64,000 nt of DNA, from NCBI GenBank assembly GCA_934177485.1, contig CAKPPF010000001.1:62001-126000 (forward strand). The letters are read 5' to 3'. The notes beneath the pieces were generated by a model that was not told the DNA's origin, did not search any database, and worked only from the letters and a program-made list of their open reading frames with translations. Of the stretch, positions 49,279 to 56,023 are shown piece by piece (within the stretch, counting starts at the first letter, position 1; every line of letters starts with the position of its first letter). A program made the position numbers and the translations under genes. The DNA comes from an uncultured Clostridia bacterium (GTDB taxonomy: Bacteria; Bacillota; Clostridia; TANB77; CAG-508).

Positions 49279-50241
49279 TTAATTATTTGCATATAAATCA
49301 TCAAAATTTGTAATATTTCTTTGTTCATAGTTTTGATAATTTGTTTTTTTCTCTAAGTCTTTTATTTGCTTTGATTTATTTTTAAATTCTAATAAATAGT
49401 TCTTTACATCATCAGAATTTAACAATTTCTTTTCATACCAATCAGAAATCATTTTATCCAAATAGTCAAAATTAGGATTTGATTTTGAAGTTGTTTTCTT
49501 TAAAGCTATTTCAATTACGTCTAAATTATATTTATATTCTGTTAACCACTTTTCTATATAGGCTTCTTCATATTGAGTAAGAGATCTATTTAATCCAAGT
49601 TTTTTGGCAATGCTTTTTTTGATTTTATTTAATTTCTCTTGATTTTCATAATAATCTTCTAATTCTGAGAAAGTTTGAATTTTATTTCCATACCAAGCAT
49701 CAGCAACAGCTTTAACATAATTCCTATGAAGAGCGGACTTTTCAAAGCAATATCTGAATAAAGCAATCATTACTTCTTCATCAAAATTATATTTTTTAAA
49801 CCATAAATCAATATCGCTGTACCAAGATGGAGACATTATTCCTTGGAAGAATGAATTGTTTATGTTTTCAATTGCATTTGAACGAGACTGATCTTTTTCA
49901 ATATCTTGAGCACGTTCTTTATTAATTGTAATTTTGGGAGTATATAGTTTATTTAATTCAATTTCTTGAATATTATTTACTATATAACCAGTGCCTTTTT
50001 TCGTAATTATGCCAGTATCTTCCCAATATTTTAATGATTCTTGAATAATATTAAGAGGTAATGCTAATTTTTTAGATAAATCATTTAATTTTATATCTTT
50101 ATTATATTTTGATAAAAATAGTATATACAAATAGACTTTTATGCTGTTTCCAGAAGCAGCAGATAAATATTCTGTAAAAAAAACATCTGGTAAAGATGTG
50201 TATGAAAACAACATTGAAGAATCTGATTGTTCAAGTTTCAT
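49279..50241 (-). CDS. DnaD-domain replication initiation/primosome protein
   Basis: 320 residues. An N-terminal winged-helix part (SGNSIKVYLYILFLSKYN, LSKKLALPLNIIQESLKYWEDTG) is followed by two DnaD/DnaB2-type helical domains, each with the pattern YxxxIxxW: WFKKYNFDEEVMIALFRYC and YIEKWLTEYKYNLDVIEIAL. Such proteins remodel DNA at the origin and help DnaI load the helicase. The start has AGGAGGG upstream. Its neighbours on the 5' side encode T4SS-like membrane proteins, separated by a 154-bp gap. Confidence 0.85.
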   Translation of the reverse strand: MKLEQSDSSMLFSYTSLPDVFFTEYLSAASGNSIKVYLYILFLSKYNKDIKLNDLSKKLALPLNIIQESLKYWEDTGIITKKGTGYIVNNIQEIELNKLYTPKITINKERAQDIEKDQSRSNAIENINNSFFQGIMSPSWYSDIDLWFKKYNFDEEVMIALFRYCFEKSALHRNYVKAVADAWYGNKIQTFSELEDYYENQEKLNKIKKSIAKKLGLNRSLTQYEEAYIEKWLTEYKYNLDVIEIALKKTTSKSNPNFDYLDKMISDWYEKKLLNSDDVKNYLLEFKNKSKQIKDLEKKTNYQNYEQRNITNFDDLYANN

Positions 50242-50395
50242 TAAAATCCCTCCTAAAATATATGTAAAATTATATCATTTTTTATAACGTAATACAATAA
50301 TAAAATTGAAATTTGGCAGGAAGAAAGTTACTAGCTAATTATTTTAAATAATACTATCATTCAGGCAGACATAAAACTTGCCATTACACACTACA

Positions 50396-50674
50396 TTAAT
50401 TATATAAATATAATTTTGGCTTTATAAAGTATTTTATTAAATAAATTAAAACGGAAATAATATTTTCATTATTTAAACCTAATATACTTAAAATAAAAAG
50501 TGGAAAACATAATGCGATAAATAAAAATATTTTTATATTAATATTTTTAAATATTAAATTACAAAGAGAAAAAATAAATAGATCATAAATTATATTAATA
50601 ATAGCAGTAGAATAATCAATAATTCCAAATAATTTACTTTTGAAATTATAATTTCTAGGAAAAATAAATTTCAT
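50396..50674 (-). CDS. PrgI/VirB3-like small membrane protein
   Basis: 92-residue protein with two to three membrane segments (about 20-40 and 45-63). The N-terminal FPRNYNFKSKLFGIIDY and the C-terminal ending IKYFIKPKLYLYN follow the PrgI-family pattern of Gram-positive type IV secretion loci, where PrgI takes the place of VirB3 next to VirB4. It lies 19 nt after the VirB6-like gene with AGGAGG before the ATG. The family call rests on pattern, length and context. Confidence 0.6.
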   Translation of the reverse strand: MKFIFPRNYNFKSKLFGIIDYSTAIINIIYDLFIFSLCNLIFKNINIKIFLFIALCFPLFILSILGLNNENIISVLIYLIKYFIKPKLYLYN

Positions 50675-50693
50675 TTTGCATCCTCCTAAAACT

Positions 50694-51572
50694 TTATTTT
50701 AATAAAGAAGATTTTAAATTACTAATAGAGATACCGGCTTCAGTACTAATTCCACCAAGTAGTTCTCTAACATAATTATTTGCTTTAATTAAAATTGAAA
50801 TTGCAGCAAATAATGTGAATTTTGCCATTAGATTATTGCTTTTCATATTTAAACCAAAAACTAATAATAAAATTAAAGAAACAAATACTTGAACTAAAAG
50901 TAGAGAAATAAATGATTTTAGCCATACTTTAAATAGTATAGATGAACTTTTATTACACAAAGATAAGAAACAAAAGGGAGATATTAATACAAAAATTTTA
51001 ACAAGAACAAATCTAATAGAGTATGCTATTACTAGATTTAATAGACCAATGGATATTAAAGATTTTATAATTCCGTCTATTGAAAAAATGTCTAAGCTAT
51101 TGCCATTTATATTTAATACAGGGTTTAATTTAGTAATTAAAGATGAAAAGCATATTTCAGTTTCATATATACCAACACCTAATTCGCGTATAATACTAGA
51201 GAAAAGAGAAGCTAAGTAAATTATTTCTTCACAAATAAAGATAGAAGCATTCATACATACAGCACAAATTATTAATTTAAAAATAAACTGAAATGGACGT
51301 TCTACTTCAATTATGCATAAATGCGATAATAGGAGCTTAAAAGAATAATACAACAAGTAACCAAATATAAGTGCATTGGCAACAAGTAAAATACCTTCTT
51401 TAAAATTGTAACCAAAAATATCAAAAAAATAGTCGTCATATAAAATATCGCAATTAATAAAAGTAAAATCATCTAGAACAGAGTAAAGGGTATTATCAAT
51501 CGATGAAAAAATATTATTAAACATATAATTAATAGCATTTGAAATAGTTGATGAAATGTTAGAAGAATCCAA
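50694..51572 (-). CDS. VirB6/TrbL-like polytopic membrane protein
   Basis: 292 residues with about six membrane segments (near 55-75, 90-115, 160-185, 190-205, 225-245, 250-270). The N-terminal part (ISNAINYMFNNIFSSIDNTL) and the conserved-looking Trp and Pro-Phe-Cys segment (LISPFCFLSLCNKSSSI) fit TrbL/VirB6-type inner-membrane channel proteins. It lies between the pilin-like and PrgI-like genes in the order typical for Gram-positive type IV loci. An alternative is a lineage-specific membrane protein. Confidence 0.6.
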   Translation of the reverse strand: MDSSNISSTISNAINYMFNNIFSSIDNTLYSVLDDFTFINCDILYDDYFFDIFGYNFKEGILLVANALIFGYLLYYSFKLLLSHLCIIEVERPFQFIFKLIICAVCMNASIFICEEIIYLASLFSSIIRELGVGIYETEICFSSLITKLNPVLNINGNSLDIFSIDGIIKSLISIGLLNLVIAYSIRFVLVKIFVLISPFCFLSLCNKSSSILFKVWLKSFISLLLVQVFVSLILLLVFGLNMKSNNLMAKFTLFAAISILIKANNYVRELLGGISTEAGISISNLKSSLLK

Positions 51573-51594
51573 TTGTAACCTCCAGAATAAAAAT

Positions 51595-51924
51595 TTAGCC
51601 TAATAATCCTTTTATTGTAGATAAAATTAAATCTAAAAGCAAAATAAAACCGTATGAAAATAAAGAACCTCTGATAATATTTCTACCAGTTCTTATTTTT
51701 TCTTCATCACCAAAGCTAAATTTCTTTATAAAAAGACCTGTACTTACAGCAACAGCAACTGCAGGAGTGGATAATTTTAAAAGCCATGTTCTTATTTTTT
51801 CAAAAGCGTTTGTAAGTGTTAACACAAGAGTTGGATAGGCTGCAAAAGAAATTGAGTAAAAACAGAAATAAAAAATAATAAATAAAATAAATGTTAATTT
51901 AATAAAAAAATTTTTTTTATTCAT
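51595..51924 (-). CDS. VirB2/TrbC-like pilin-like protein
   Basis: 109 residues: an N-terminal signal sequence (about 8-28, ending SFAA), a short extracellular segment, then two hydrophobic helices (PAVAVAVSTGLFIKKFSFG and GSLFSYGFILLLDLILS) joined by a basic loop with EEKIRTGRNIIRGS. This two-helix architecture and length fit TrbC/VirB2 pilins or their Gram-positive counterparts. GGAGGT precedes the ATG. It lies 12 nt after the coupling protein gene. Confidence 0.65.
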   Translation of the reverse strand: MNKKNFFIKLTFILFIIFYFCFYSISFAAYPTLVLTLTNAFEKIRTWLLKLSTPAVAVAVSTGLFIKKFSFGDEEKIRTGRNIIRGSLFSYGFILLLDLILSTIKGLLG

Positions 51925-51936
51925 AAATAACCTCCG

Positions 51937-53643
51937 TTATAATTTGTCGTTTTTAAAATATGGAATCATATTTAATTTTTGTGAAAATACAATATTGGTA
52001 CCGCTTGAAATGAAAGCAATACAAGAAAAACATTCTAATTTTTGAGTAAAAAAATTAGTATCAAAAATATAATCTGATTGAGAATATGAATTTATACTTT
52101 CTGAAAGATTAGAATCTAAAGAATTAAATTTTTTTGTAAAGATATTAAAATTTGTTGTTTTAGCATTTTCTGAAATTGTTTTTGAATATTTAGTTTTTTC
52201 TTCTTTTCCAAGTTGTTTTTGAGCGTCTTCAATTGTGTATATATCATCAGTTCTAAACCAAAATTTATTTACTAGGTTTTGAATAATTGCTTTAGTTGCA
52301 TTTTGATTATTTAAAGTATTAAGTAAGGATGTATAACTTTGGGTAGCAACAATATTTATACACTTAGCTTCACGACTTTGAGCGAAAAAATCAGCATCTG
52401 TAGTTGTAACATATTCATGAAATTCATCACTAATAAAAACAACAGGTCTTATGTTTAAATTAGCTTTAGCAAGTCTAGCCATAACTTCGGTTTGAAAATC
52501 TAATTTTAAATAGGCTGCAATAATTTTGGATAAGTTTTTATACTCAGACAAATTCATGTTTAAAACCAAAATTTTTCCAGAAGAAATTAAACTTTTAAAG
52601 CCTTTAAAATTTATATCTTTTTTTGATGGACAAAAAACTTTTTGAACTTGATAGTCAGAGACAAAACAACCAGTAATTCTGGTTATCTCAGATTTTAAGA
52701 TTGCCATTGTTCTAGTATCTAATTTTAAAAATTCTTTTTCAAAGAATTCAATTGATGTTAGTAAATTAAAACAATCTTCTTTTGATAACTTTCCAGAAAT
52801 GAAATTATTTCTTAAAATATTTATTTTAGATAAATAATAGTTAGGATTAGTTACAAGTTTATGAATTTCAACAAATGTAACATAACCATCATTATATAGT
52901 CTACAAAGTTTAATGCATTCTGTTAAGATTTGCTCAACTTTTTCTAACCAATATGCCTCACCATTATTATTAGAAAATAAAGTTAATATGGTTTTTAATC
53001 TATTTGCTAATATACTAGCTTTTAAATTGGGTTTATCTAAAGGATTATATTTAATCGTTCCATCAAGAGAAAGAACCATAAAGTCATGTATTCTATTGTA
53101 TTTTTCACAATATTTTTTTACTTGACTATGATAATTTCCTTTTACATCTAAAACAAGCATCCCAAGTTTTTCTTTAGGAAAATTAGCTTTAAATTTTAAT
53201 AATTGTTCTGTAAATGGATACATAGCAGAACTAGTTTTTCCTGTACCAATAGTTCCGGTAATTAGTATGTTTTGATAAAGACCATTTTCTTCAAGTATAA
53301 TTTCATTTGTATTTTTGTCTTTACCAATAATTAAATTTAATTCCGAATGTGATAAAGAAGCGGAAGAAATATTAGATTTTTTTATTTGTTTAGCAAAAAT
53401 AAATGAATAGATTAAATTTATAATTATTACAGTGGAAAAAGTTACAAAAAATATATATGAAATTTTAATAAAATTCCATAAATCAATATAATTTTCACAA
53501 ATATTAAAAGGATGAATTGCAAAATCGATTAAAATATAATTTGAAGTAAATATTTCTTTAAAATAAAAGAAAATAAAAAATAAAATGATTGGGACAAAGA
53601 AAAAATTAAAGAAGAGTCGTTTCTTAAAAGTAGATATAAACAA
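51937..53643 (-). CDS. VirD4/TraG-type coupling ATPase
   Basis: 568-residue membrane ATPase that in conjugation links substrate to channel. Two N-terminal membrane segments (about 11-27 and 61-84), Walker A ILITGTIGTGKTSSA (128-140), LVLDVKGNYHSQVKKY, Walker B VVFISDEFHEYV (about 395-405), and IVATQSYTSLL with a TraM-recognition-like C-terminal region are seen. It starts with TTG, with GGAGG 8 nt upstream. It should partner the VirB4-like ATPase encoded at 26775. No relaxase is nearby, so the substrate is unknown. Confidence 0.85.
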   Translation of the reverse strand: MFISTFKKRLFFNFFFVPIILFFIFFYFKEIFTSNYILIDFAIHPFNICENYIDLWNFIKISYIFFVTFSTVIIINLIYSFIFAKQIKKSNISSASLSHSELNLIIGKDKNTNEIILEENGLYQNILITGTIGTGKTSSAMYPFTEQLLKFKANFPKEKLGMLVLDVKGNYHSQVKKYCEKYNRIHDFMVLSLDGTIKYNPLDKPNLKASILANRLKTILTLFSNNNGEAYWLEKVEQILTECIKLCRLYNDGYVTFVEIHKLVTNPNYYLSKINILRNNFISGKLSKEDCFNLLTSIEFFEKEFLKLDTRTMAILKSEITRITGCFVSDYQVQKVFCPSKKDINFKGFKSLISSGKILVLNMNLSEYKNLSKIIAAYLKLDFQTEVMARLAKANLNIRPVVFISDEFHEYVTTTDADFFAQSREAKCINIVATQSYTSLLNTLNNQNATKAIIQNLVNKFWFRTDDIYTIEDAQKQLGKEEKTKYSKTISENAKTTNFNIFTKKFNSLDSNLSESINSYSQSDYIFDTNFFTQKLECFSCIAFISSGTNIVFSQKLNMIPYFKNDKL

Positions 53644-53655
53644 ATAGATACCTCC

Positions 53656-53808
53656 TTACATAGAATTTTTTTTGATATTTAATTTTGAACCCTGAATACG
53701 TTGGAAAAAAATAGAGTCTATAAAAACATAAATTGAATAAAAAGAAATTAAAATACTAATAATATAAGATATAAAAAAATAATGAATTAGGCTTTGAATA
53801 ATTATCAC
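53656..53808 (-). CDS. 50-residue single-span membrane peptide heading the coupling-protein operon
   Basis: A short frame starting at GTG 53808 after AAAGG and ending at TAA 53656, just before the GGAGG of the VirD4-like gene. The product has a hydrophobic span (about 8-36, with YFFISYIISILISFYSIYVF) and a basic tail (QRIQGSKLNIKKNS). Size and topology fit a small T4SS inner-membrane subunit or leader peptide. Spacing between the Shine-Dalgarno site and GTG is short, so expression is uncertain. Confidence 0.5.
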   Translation of the reverse strand: MIIIQSLIHYFFISYIISILISFYSIYVFIDSIFFQRIQGSKLNIKKNSM

Positions 53809-53847
53809 CACCTTTAAGTGTAAACATAATATAACAATTATTAAAAC

Positions 53848-53876
53848 TTGTCTATACTTTTTATAAAAAATATGAT
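53848..53876 (+). promoter_or_regulatory. Promoter of the DUF1858 gene
   Basis: TTGTCT (53848-53853), 17-bp spacer, TATGAT (53871-53876), 35 nt before the ATG at 53911, which has GGGAGG upstream. Confidence 0.5.
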
Positions 53877-53910
53877 AAAATATTTAAAAATATAAATTGG
53901 GAGGAATAAA

Positions 53911-54096
53911 ATGAAGGTAGAAAAAAGCACAAAAATAGGTGAATTATTAGCAAATGCACCAGAAAAAGCAGAAATTTTAATAGAAGCTGGAATGCATTGT
54001 TTAGGATGCCCTGCATCACAAGCAGAAACATTAGAAGAAGCTTGTATGGTACACGGAATAGATGTTGAAGAATTAGTTAAAAAACTAAATTCATAA
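53911..54096 (+). CDS. DUF1858 (hybrid-cluster-associated redox disulfide) protein
   Basis: 61-residue protein that consists of one DUF1858 domain: KIGELLANAPEKAEILIEAG followed by MHCLGCP with the CxxC pair, and the C-terminal GIDVEELVKKLN. Members are small putative disulfide/metal proteins often linked to hybrid cluster proteins in anaerobes. It is a single gene with its own promoter. Confidence 0.9.
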   Translation: MKVEKSTKIGELLANAPEKAEILIEAGMHCLGCPASQAETLEEACMVHGIDVEELVKKLNS

Positions 54097-54123
54097 AAAA
54101 ATCATAAAAATTTCATAAAAATA

Positions 54124-54179
54124 TTGACATATGACAAAAAATGTTGTAATATATATAGGCAGTCGCATTTCAAGACTGC
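54124..54179 (+). promoter_or_regulatory. tRNA operon promoter and leader hairpin
   Basis: TTGACA (54124-54129), 17-bp spacer, TAATAT (54147-54152). The expected start is near 54159, where GCAGTC (54159-54164) pairs with GACTGC (54174-54179), so the transcript would begin with a hairpin before tRNA-Lys. Confidence 0.7.
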
Positions 54180-54204
54180 TTATATTATTGAAAATTGGTG
54201 ACAT

Positions 54205-54280
54205 GGGCCATTAGCTCAGGTGGTAGAGCACTTGACTTTTAATCAAGTTGTCCGCAGTTCGAGTCTGCGATGGCTCACCA
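54205..54280 (+). tRNA. tRNA-Lys (UUU)
   Basis: 76 nt. Acceptor GGGCCAT pairs with ATGGCTC (one G-U), discriminator A and encoded CCA. Anticodon arm TTGA-CTTTTAA-TCAA gives anticodon TTT. First of three tRNAs. Confidence 0.96.
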
Positions 54281-54284
54281 ATCC

Positions 54285-54359
54285 GGCCCCTTGGTCAAGC
54301 GGTTAAGACATCGCCCTTTCACGGCGGAGACATGGGTTCGATTCCCGTAGGGGTCACCA
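54285..54359 (+). tRNA. tRNA-Glu (UUC)
   Basis: 75 nt. Acceptor GGCCCCT pairs with AGGGGTC, discriminator A and encoded CCA. Anticodon arm CGCC-CTTTCAC-GGCG gives anticodon TTC. It is 4 nt after tRNA-Lys. Confidence 0.96.
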
Positions 54360-54366
54360 ATAATAT

Positions 54367-54664
54367 GCCACTTTAGCTCAGCTGGTAGAGCAACTGACTT
54401 GTGGGATAGATGAAAATCTAGAACTATCTTGCACCTTTATGTGGAAACACATAAAGTGGACACCGCTAATTCGGGGAAGACTAAGTGAAAATATGTTAAT
54501 CCCGAGCTAAGGAGAATATCCTGAGTGTAGAGACTTTATACGGTGTGCCTAAGGTATTGCACTAAGGCAAAGAGAAAGTCCAGACCGCAAACATGAAAAT
54601 GGCAATGAAAATTGTAGTGGTATGAATCAGTAGGTCGTCCGTTCGATTCGGACAAGTGGCTCCA
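54367..54664 (+). tRNA. tRNA-Thr (UGU), interrupted by a group I intron
   Basis: Exons 54367-54402 and 54625-54664 join to a 76-nt tRNA. Acceptor GCCACTT pairs with AAGTGGC, with discriminator T and an encoded CCA. The spliced anticodon arm is ACTGA-CTTGTAA-TCAGT, giving anticodon TGT. The intron sits directly after the third anticodon base. Without splicing the anticodon loop would not form, so the gene depends on the intron being removed. It is last in the Lys-Glu-Thr cluster. Confidence 0.93.
54403..54624 (+). other. Group I intron in tRNA-Thr
   Basis: 222 nt, no internal ORF. P1: exon TGT pairs with GCA at 54431-54433 with a U-G at the splice site, extended by GGGATAG with CTATCTT. P2: CTTTATGTG-GAAA-CACATAAAG (54435-54456). 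P3: ACACCG (54460-54465) with CGGTGT (54541-54546). P4: TCGGG (54471-54475) with CCCGA (54501-54505). P6: GGA/TCC near 54511-54521. P7: GACTTT (54532-54537) with AAAGTC (54575-54580). P8: TGCCT/AGGCA. The intron ends in G. By eye it resembles the cyanobacterial tRNA-Leu intron core (AAGTGGA, TAGAGACT, AAAGTCCA), a self-splicing type. Confidence 0.9.
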
Positions 54665-54718
54665 AAAGATCAAGAGTTTTGAGTAATCTTAATTCTTGAT
54701 TTTTTTTAATTGTTTTAG

Positions 54719-54764
54719 TAGAAAATTTCTCATTTCATTAAGAAGTTAAAATCGAGCAAAGACA
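54719..54764. repeat. Decayed dispersed repeat core before the HNH gene
   Basis: Reverse orientation: AAATTTCTCATTTCATTAAG then AAGTTAAAATCGAGCAAAG correspond to the GATTTCCTCATTTCATTC and GGAAACTCAAATCGGCGAG core. Confidence 0.5.
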
Positions 54765-54768
54765 AAAC

Positions 54769-54796
54769 TTGACATTTTGGTAAAATACTATATAAT
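54769..54796 (+). promoter_or_regulatory. Promoter placing the HNH transcript start at its ATG
   Basis: TTGACA (54769-54774), 16-bp spacer, TATAAT (54791-54796). The first in-frame ATG of the HNH gene is at 54804, only 7 nt after the -10 box, and no Shine-Dalgarno site precedes it. The mRNA would be leaderless or nearly so. Confidence 0.65.
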
Positions 54797-54803
54797 ATAT
54801 ACT

Positions 54804-55193
54804 ATGAAATGTTTAAATTGTAATAATGAAATTAAATATAAAAATAAATATTGTTCCAACGCATGTCAAAAGGAATTTGAATATAAAAGATATATTAATG
54901 AATGGAAGAATGGTTTGCAATCTGGATTAAAAGGGGAATATCAAATATCTAATAACATAAAAACATATTTATTTAAAAAATATAATAATAAATGTGCTAA
55001 ATGCGGATGGGGAGAGAAAAACATATATACAAATAAAATACCATTAGAAGTTGAACATATAGATGGAAATTATAAAAATAATAATGAAGAAAATTTAACT
55101 TTATTATGTCCAAATTGTCATTCTCTAACTTCTACATATAAAGGTGCAAATTTAAACCATGGTAGAAAGAATAGAAAAAAATATAATATATAG
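54804..55193 (+). CDS. HNH endonuclease with N-terminal zinc motif
   Basis: 129 residues. The N-terminal zinc-ribbon MKCLNCNNEIKYKNKYCSNAC is followed by a basic linker and an HNH nuclease domain: CAKCGW, LEVEHIDGNYKNNNEENL and CPNCHSLTSTYKG with the metal-binding Cys pairs and the HxDGxxxN core. Stand-alone HNH proteins of this build are found in phages, mobile introns and chromosomes. It lies 140 nt after the intron-bearing tRNA-Thr, which suggests, but does not show, a past link to intron mobility. The next gene starts 11 nt after its stop. ATG 54804 is used; the upstream TTG 54777 lies within the promoter. Confidence 0.85.
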   Translation: MKCLNCNNEIKYKNKYCSNACQKEFEYKRYINEWKNGLQSGLKGEYQISNNIKTYLFKKYNNKCAKCGWGEKNIYTNKIPLEVEHIDGNYKNNNEENLTLLCPNCHSLTSTYKGANLNHGRKNRKKYNI

Positions 55194-55204
55194 TGAGGAA
55201 AAAT

Positions 55205-55930
55205 ATGAAAACTGTTATTGTAACTGGAGGATCAAGGGGAATTGGAGCAGCAATAGTTGTTGAACTTGCAAAAAACAATTATAACGTAGTGTTAAATTAT
55301 AATAATTCGGAAGAAAAAGCTAAAAAAATACAAAAAGAATTGAAAGAACAGGGAATTAATATAGAGATATTTAAAGCGGATGTATCTAAAAGAGAAGATG
55401 TTAAAAAATTAGTTAACTTTACAATAGAAAAGTACAACAACATAGACATATTAATAAACAATGCTGGAATAGATCAAATAAAACCATTCATGGATATAAC
55501 AAATGAAGATTGGAATAAAATAATACAAACAAATTTGAATTCAGTATTTTATTGCAGTCAGGAAGTATTAAAAAATATGATACATAATAAAAAAGGATGT
55601 ATAATTAATATTTCTTCAATATGGGGAATTACCGGAGCATCATGCGAAGTTGCATACAGTGTTTCAAAAGCAGGAATAGATGGTATGACTAAAGCTTTAG
55701 CAAAAGAAATGGGATTATCAAATATACGTGTAAATTCAATTGCACCTGGAATTGTAGATACAGATATGAATAAAGAATTATCTTTTGAAGAATTACAGGA
55801 ATTAAAAAACGAGATTCCTCTTGGAAGAGTTGCAGCGCCTGAGGAAATCGTAAAAAGTGTAAAATGGTTAATAGATGATGAATATGTTACAGGACAAATT
55901 ATTTCTGTAAATGGTGGATGGAATATATAA
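55205..55930 (+). CDS. Short-chain dehydrogenase/reductase (FabG/YmfI-like)
   Basis: 241-residue NAD(P)-dependent SDR. It has the cofactor loop VTGGSRGIGAAIV, NNAG, the catalytic Ser in ISSIWGITGASCEVAYSVSK with Tyr and Lys, and PGIVDTDMN. The segment SSIWG..GASCEVAYS recalls YmfI, the EF-P 5-aminopentanone reductase of Bacillus, more than standard FabG; a 3-oxoacyl-ACP reductase role is the alternative. ATG 55205 with GTGAGG upstream is preferred to GTG 55193. It appears co-transcribed with the HNH gene. Confidence 0.85.
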   Translation: MKTVIVTGGSRGIGAAIVVELAKNNYNVVLNYNNSEEKAKKIQKELKEQGINIEIFKADVSKREDVKKLVNFTIEKYNNIDILINNAGIDQIKPFMDITNEDWNKIIQTNLNSVFYCSQEVLKNMIHNKKGCIINISSIWGITGASCEVAYSVSKAGIDGMTKALAKEMGLSNIRVNSIAPGIVDTDMNKELSFEELQELKNEIPLGRVAAPEEIVKSVKWLIDDEYVTGQIISVNGGWNI

Positions 55931-55973
55931 ATTTATATTGCTCAGTGAATTTGTTTATAATTTAATAATGTAT

Positions 55974-55994
55974 GGGCAGGTCTTGTGCCTGCCC
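55974..55994. repeat. GGGCAGG...CCTGCCC palindrome (second intact copy)
   Basis: Identical in its 21 bases to 48060-48080. It lies between the convergent SDR and LCP genes with GAAAAAA after it, so it may also serve as a terminator. Confidence 0.75.
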
Positions 55995-56023
55995 GAAAAA
56001 ATGAAACGAAATTTTAACTTTTT

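Noticed and set aside
26230..53808. Integrated conjugative element
   Set aside because: No integrase, relaxase, replication protein or direct repeats at the edges; housekeeping genes and a polysaccharide locus lie inside the interval.
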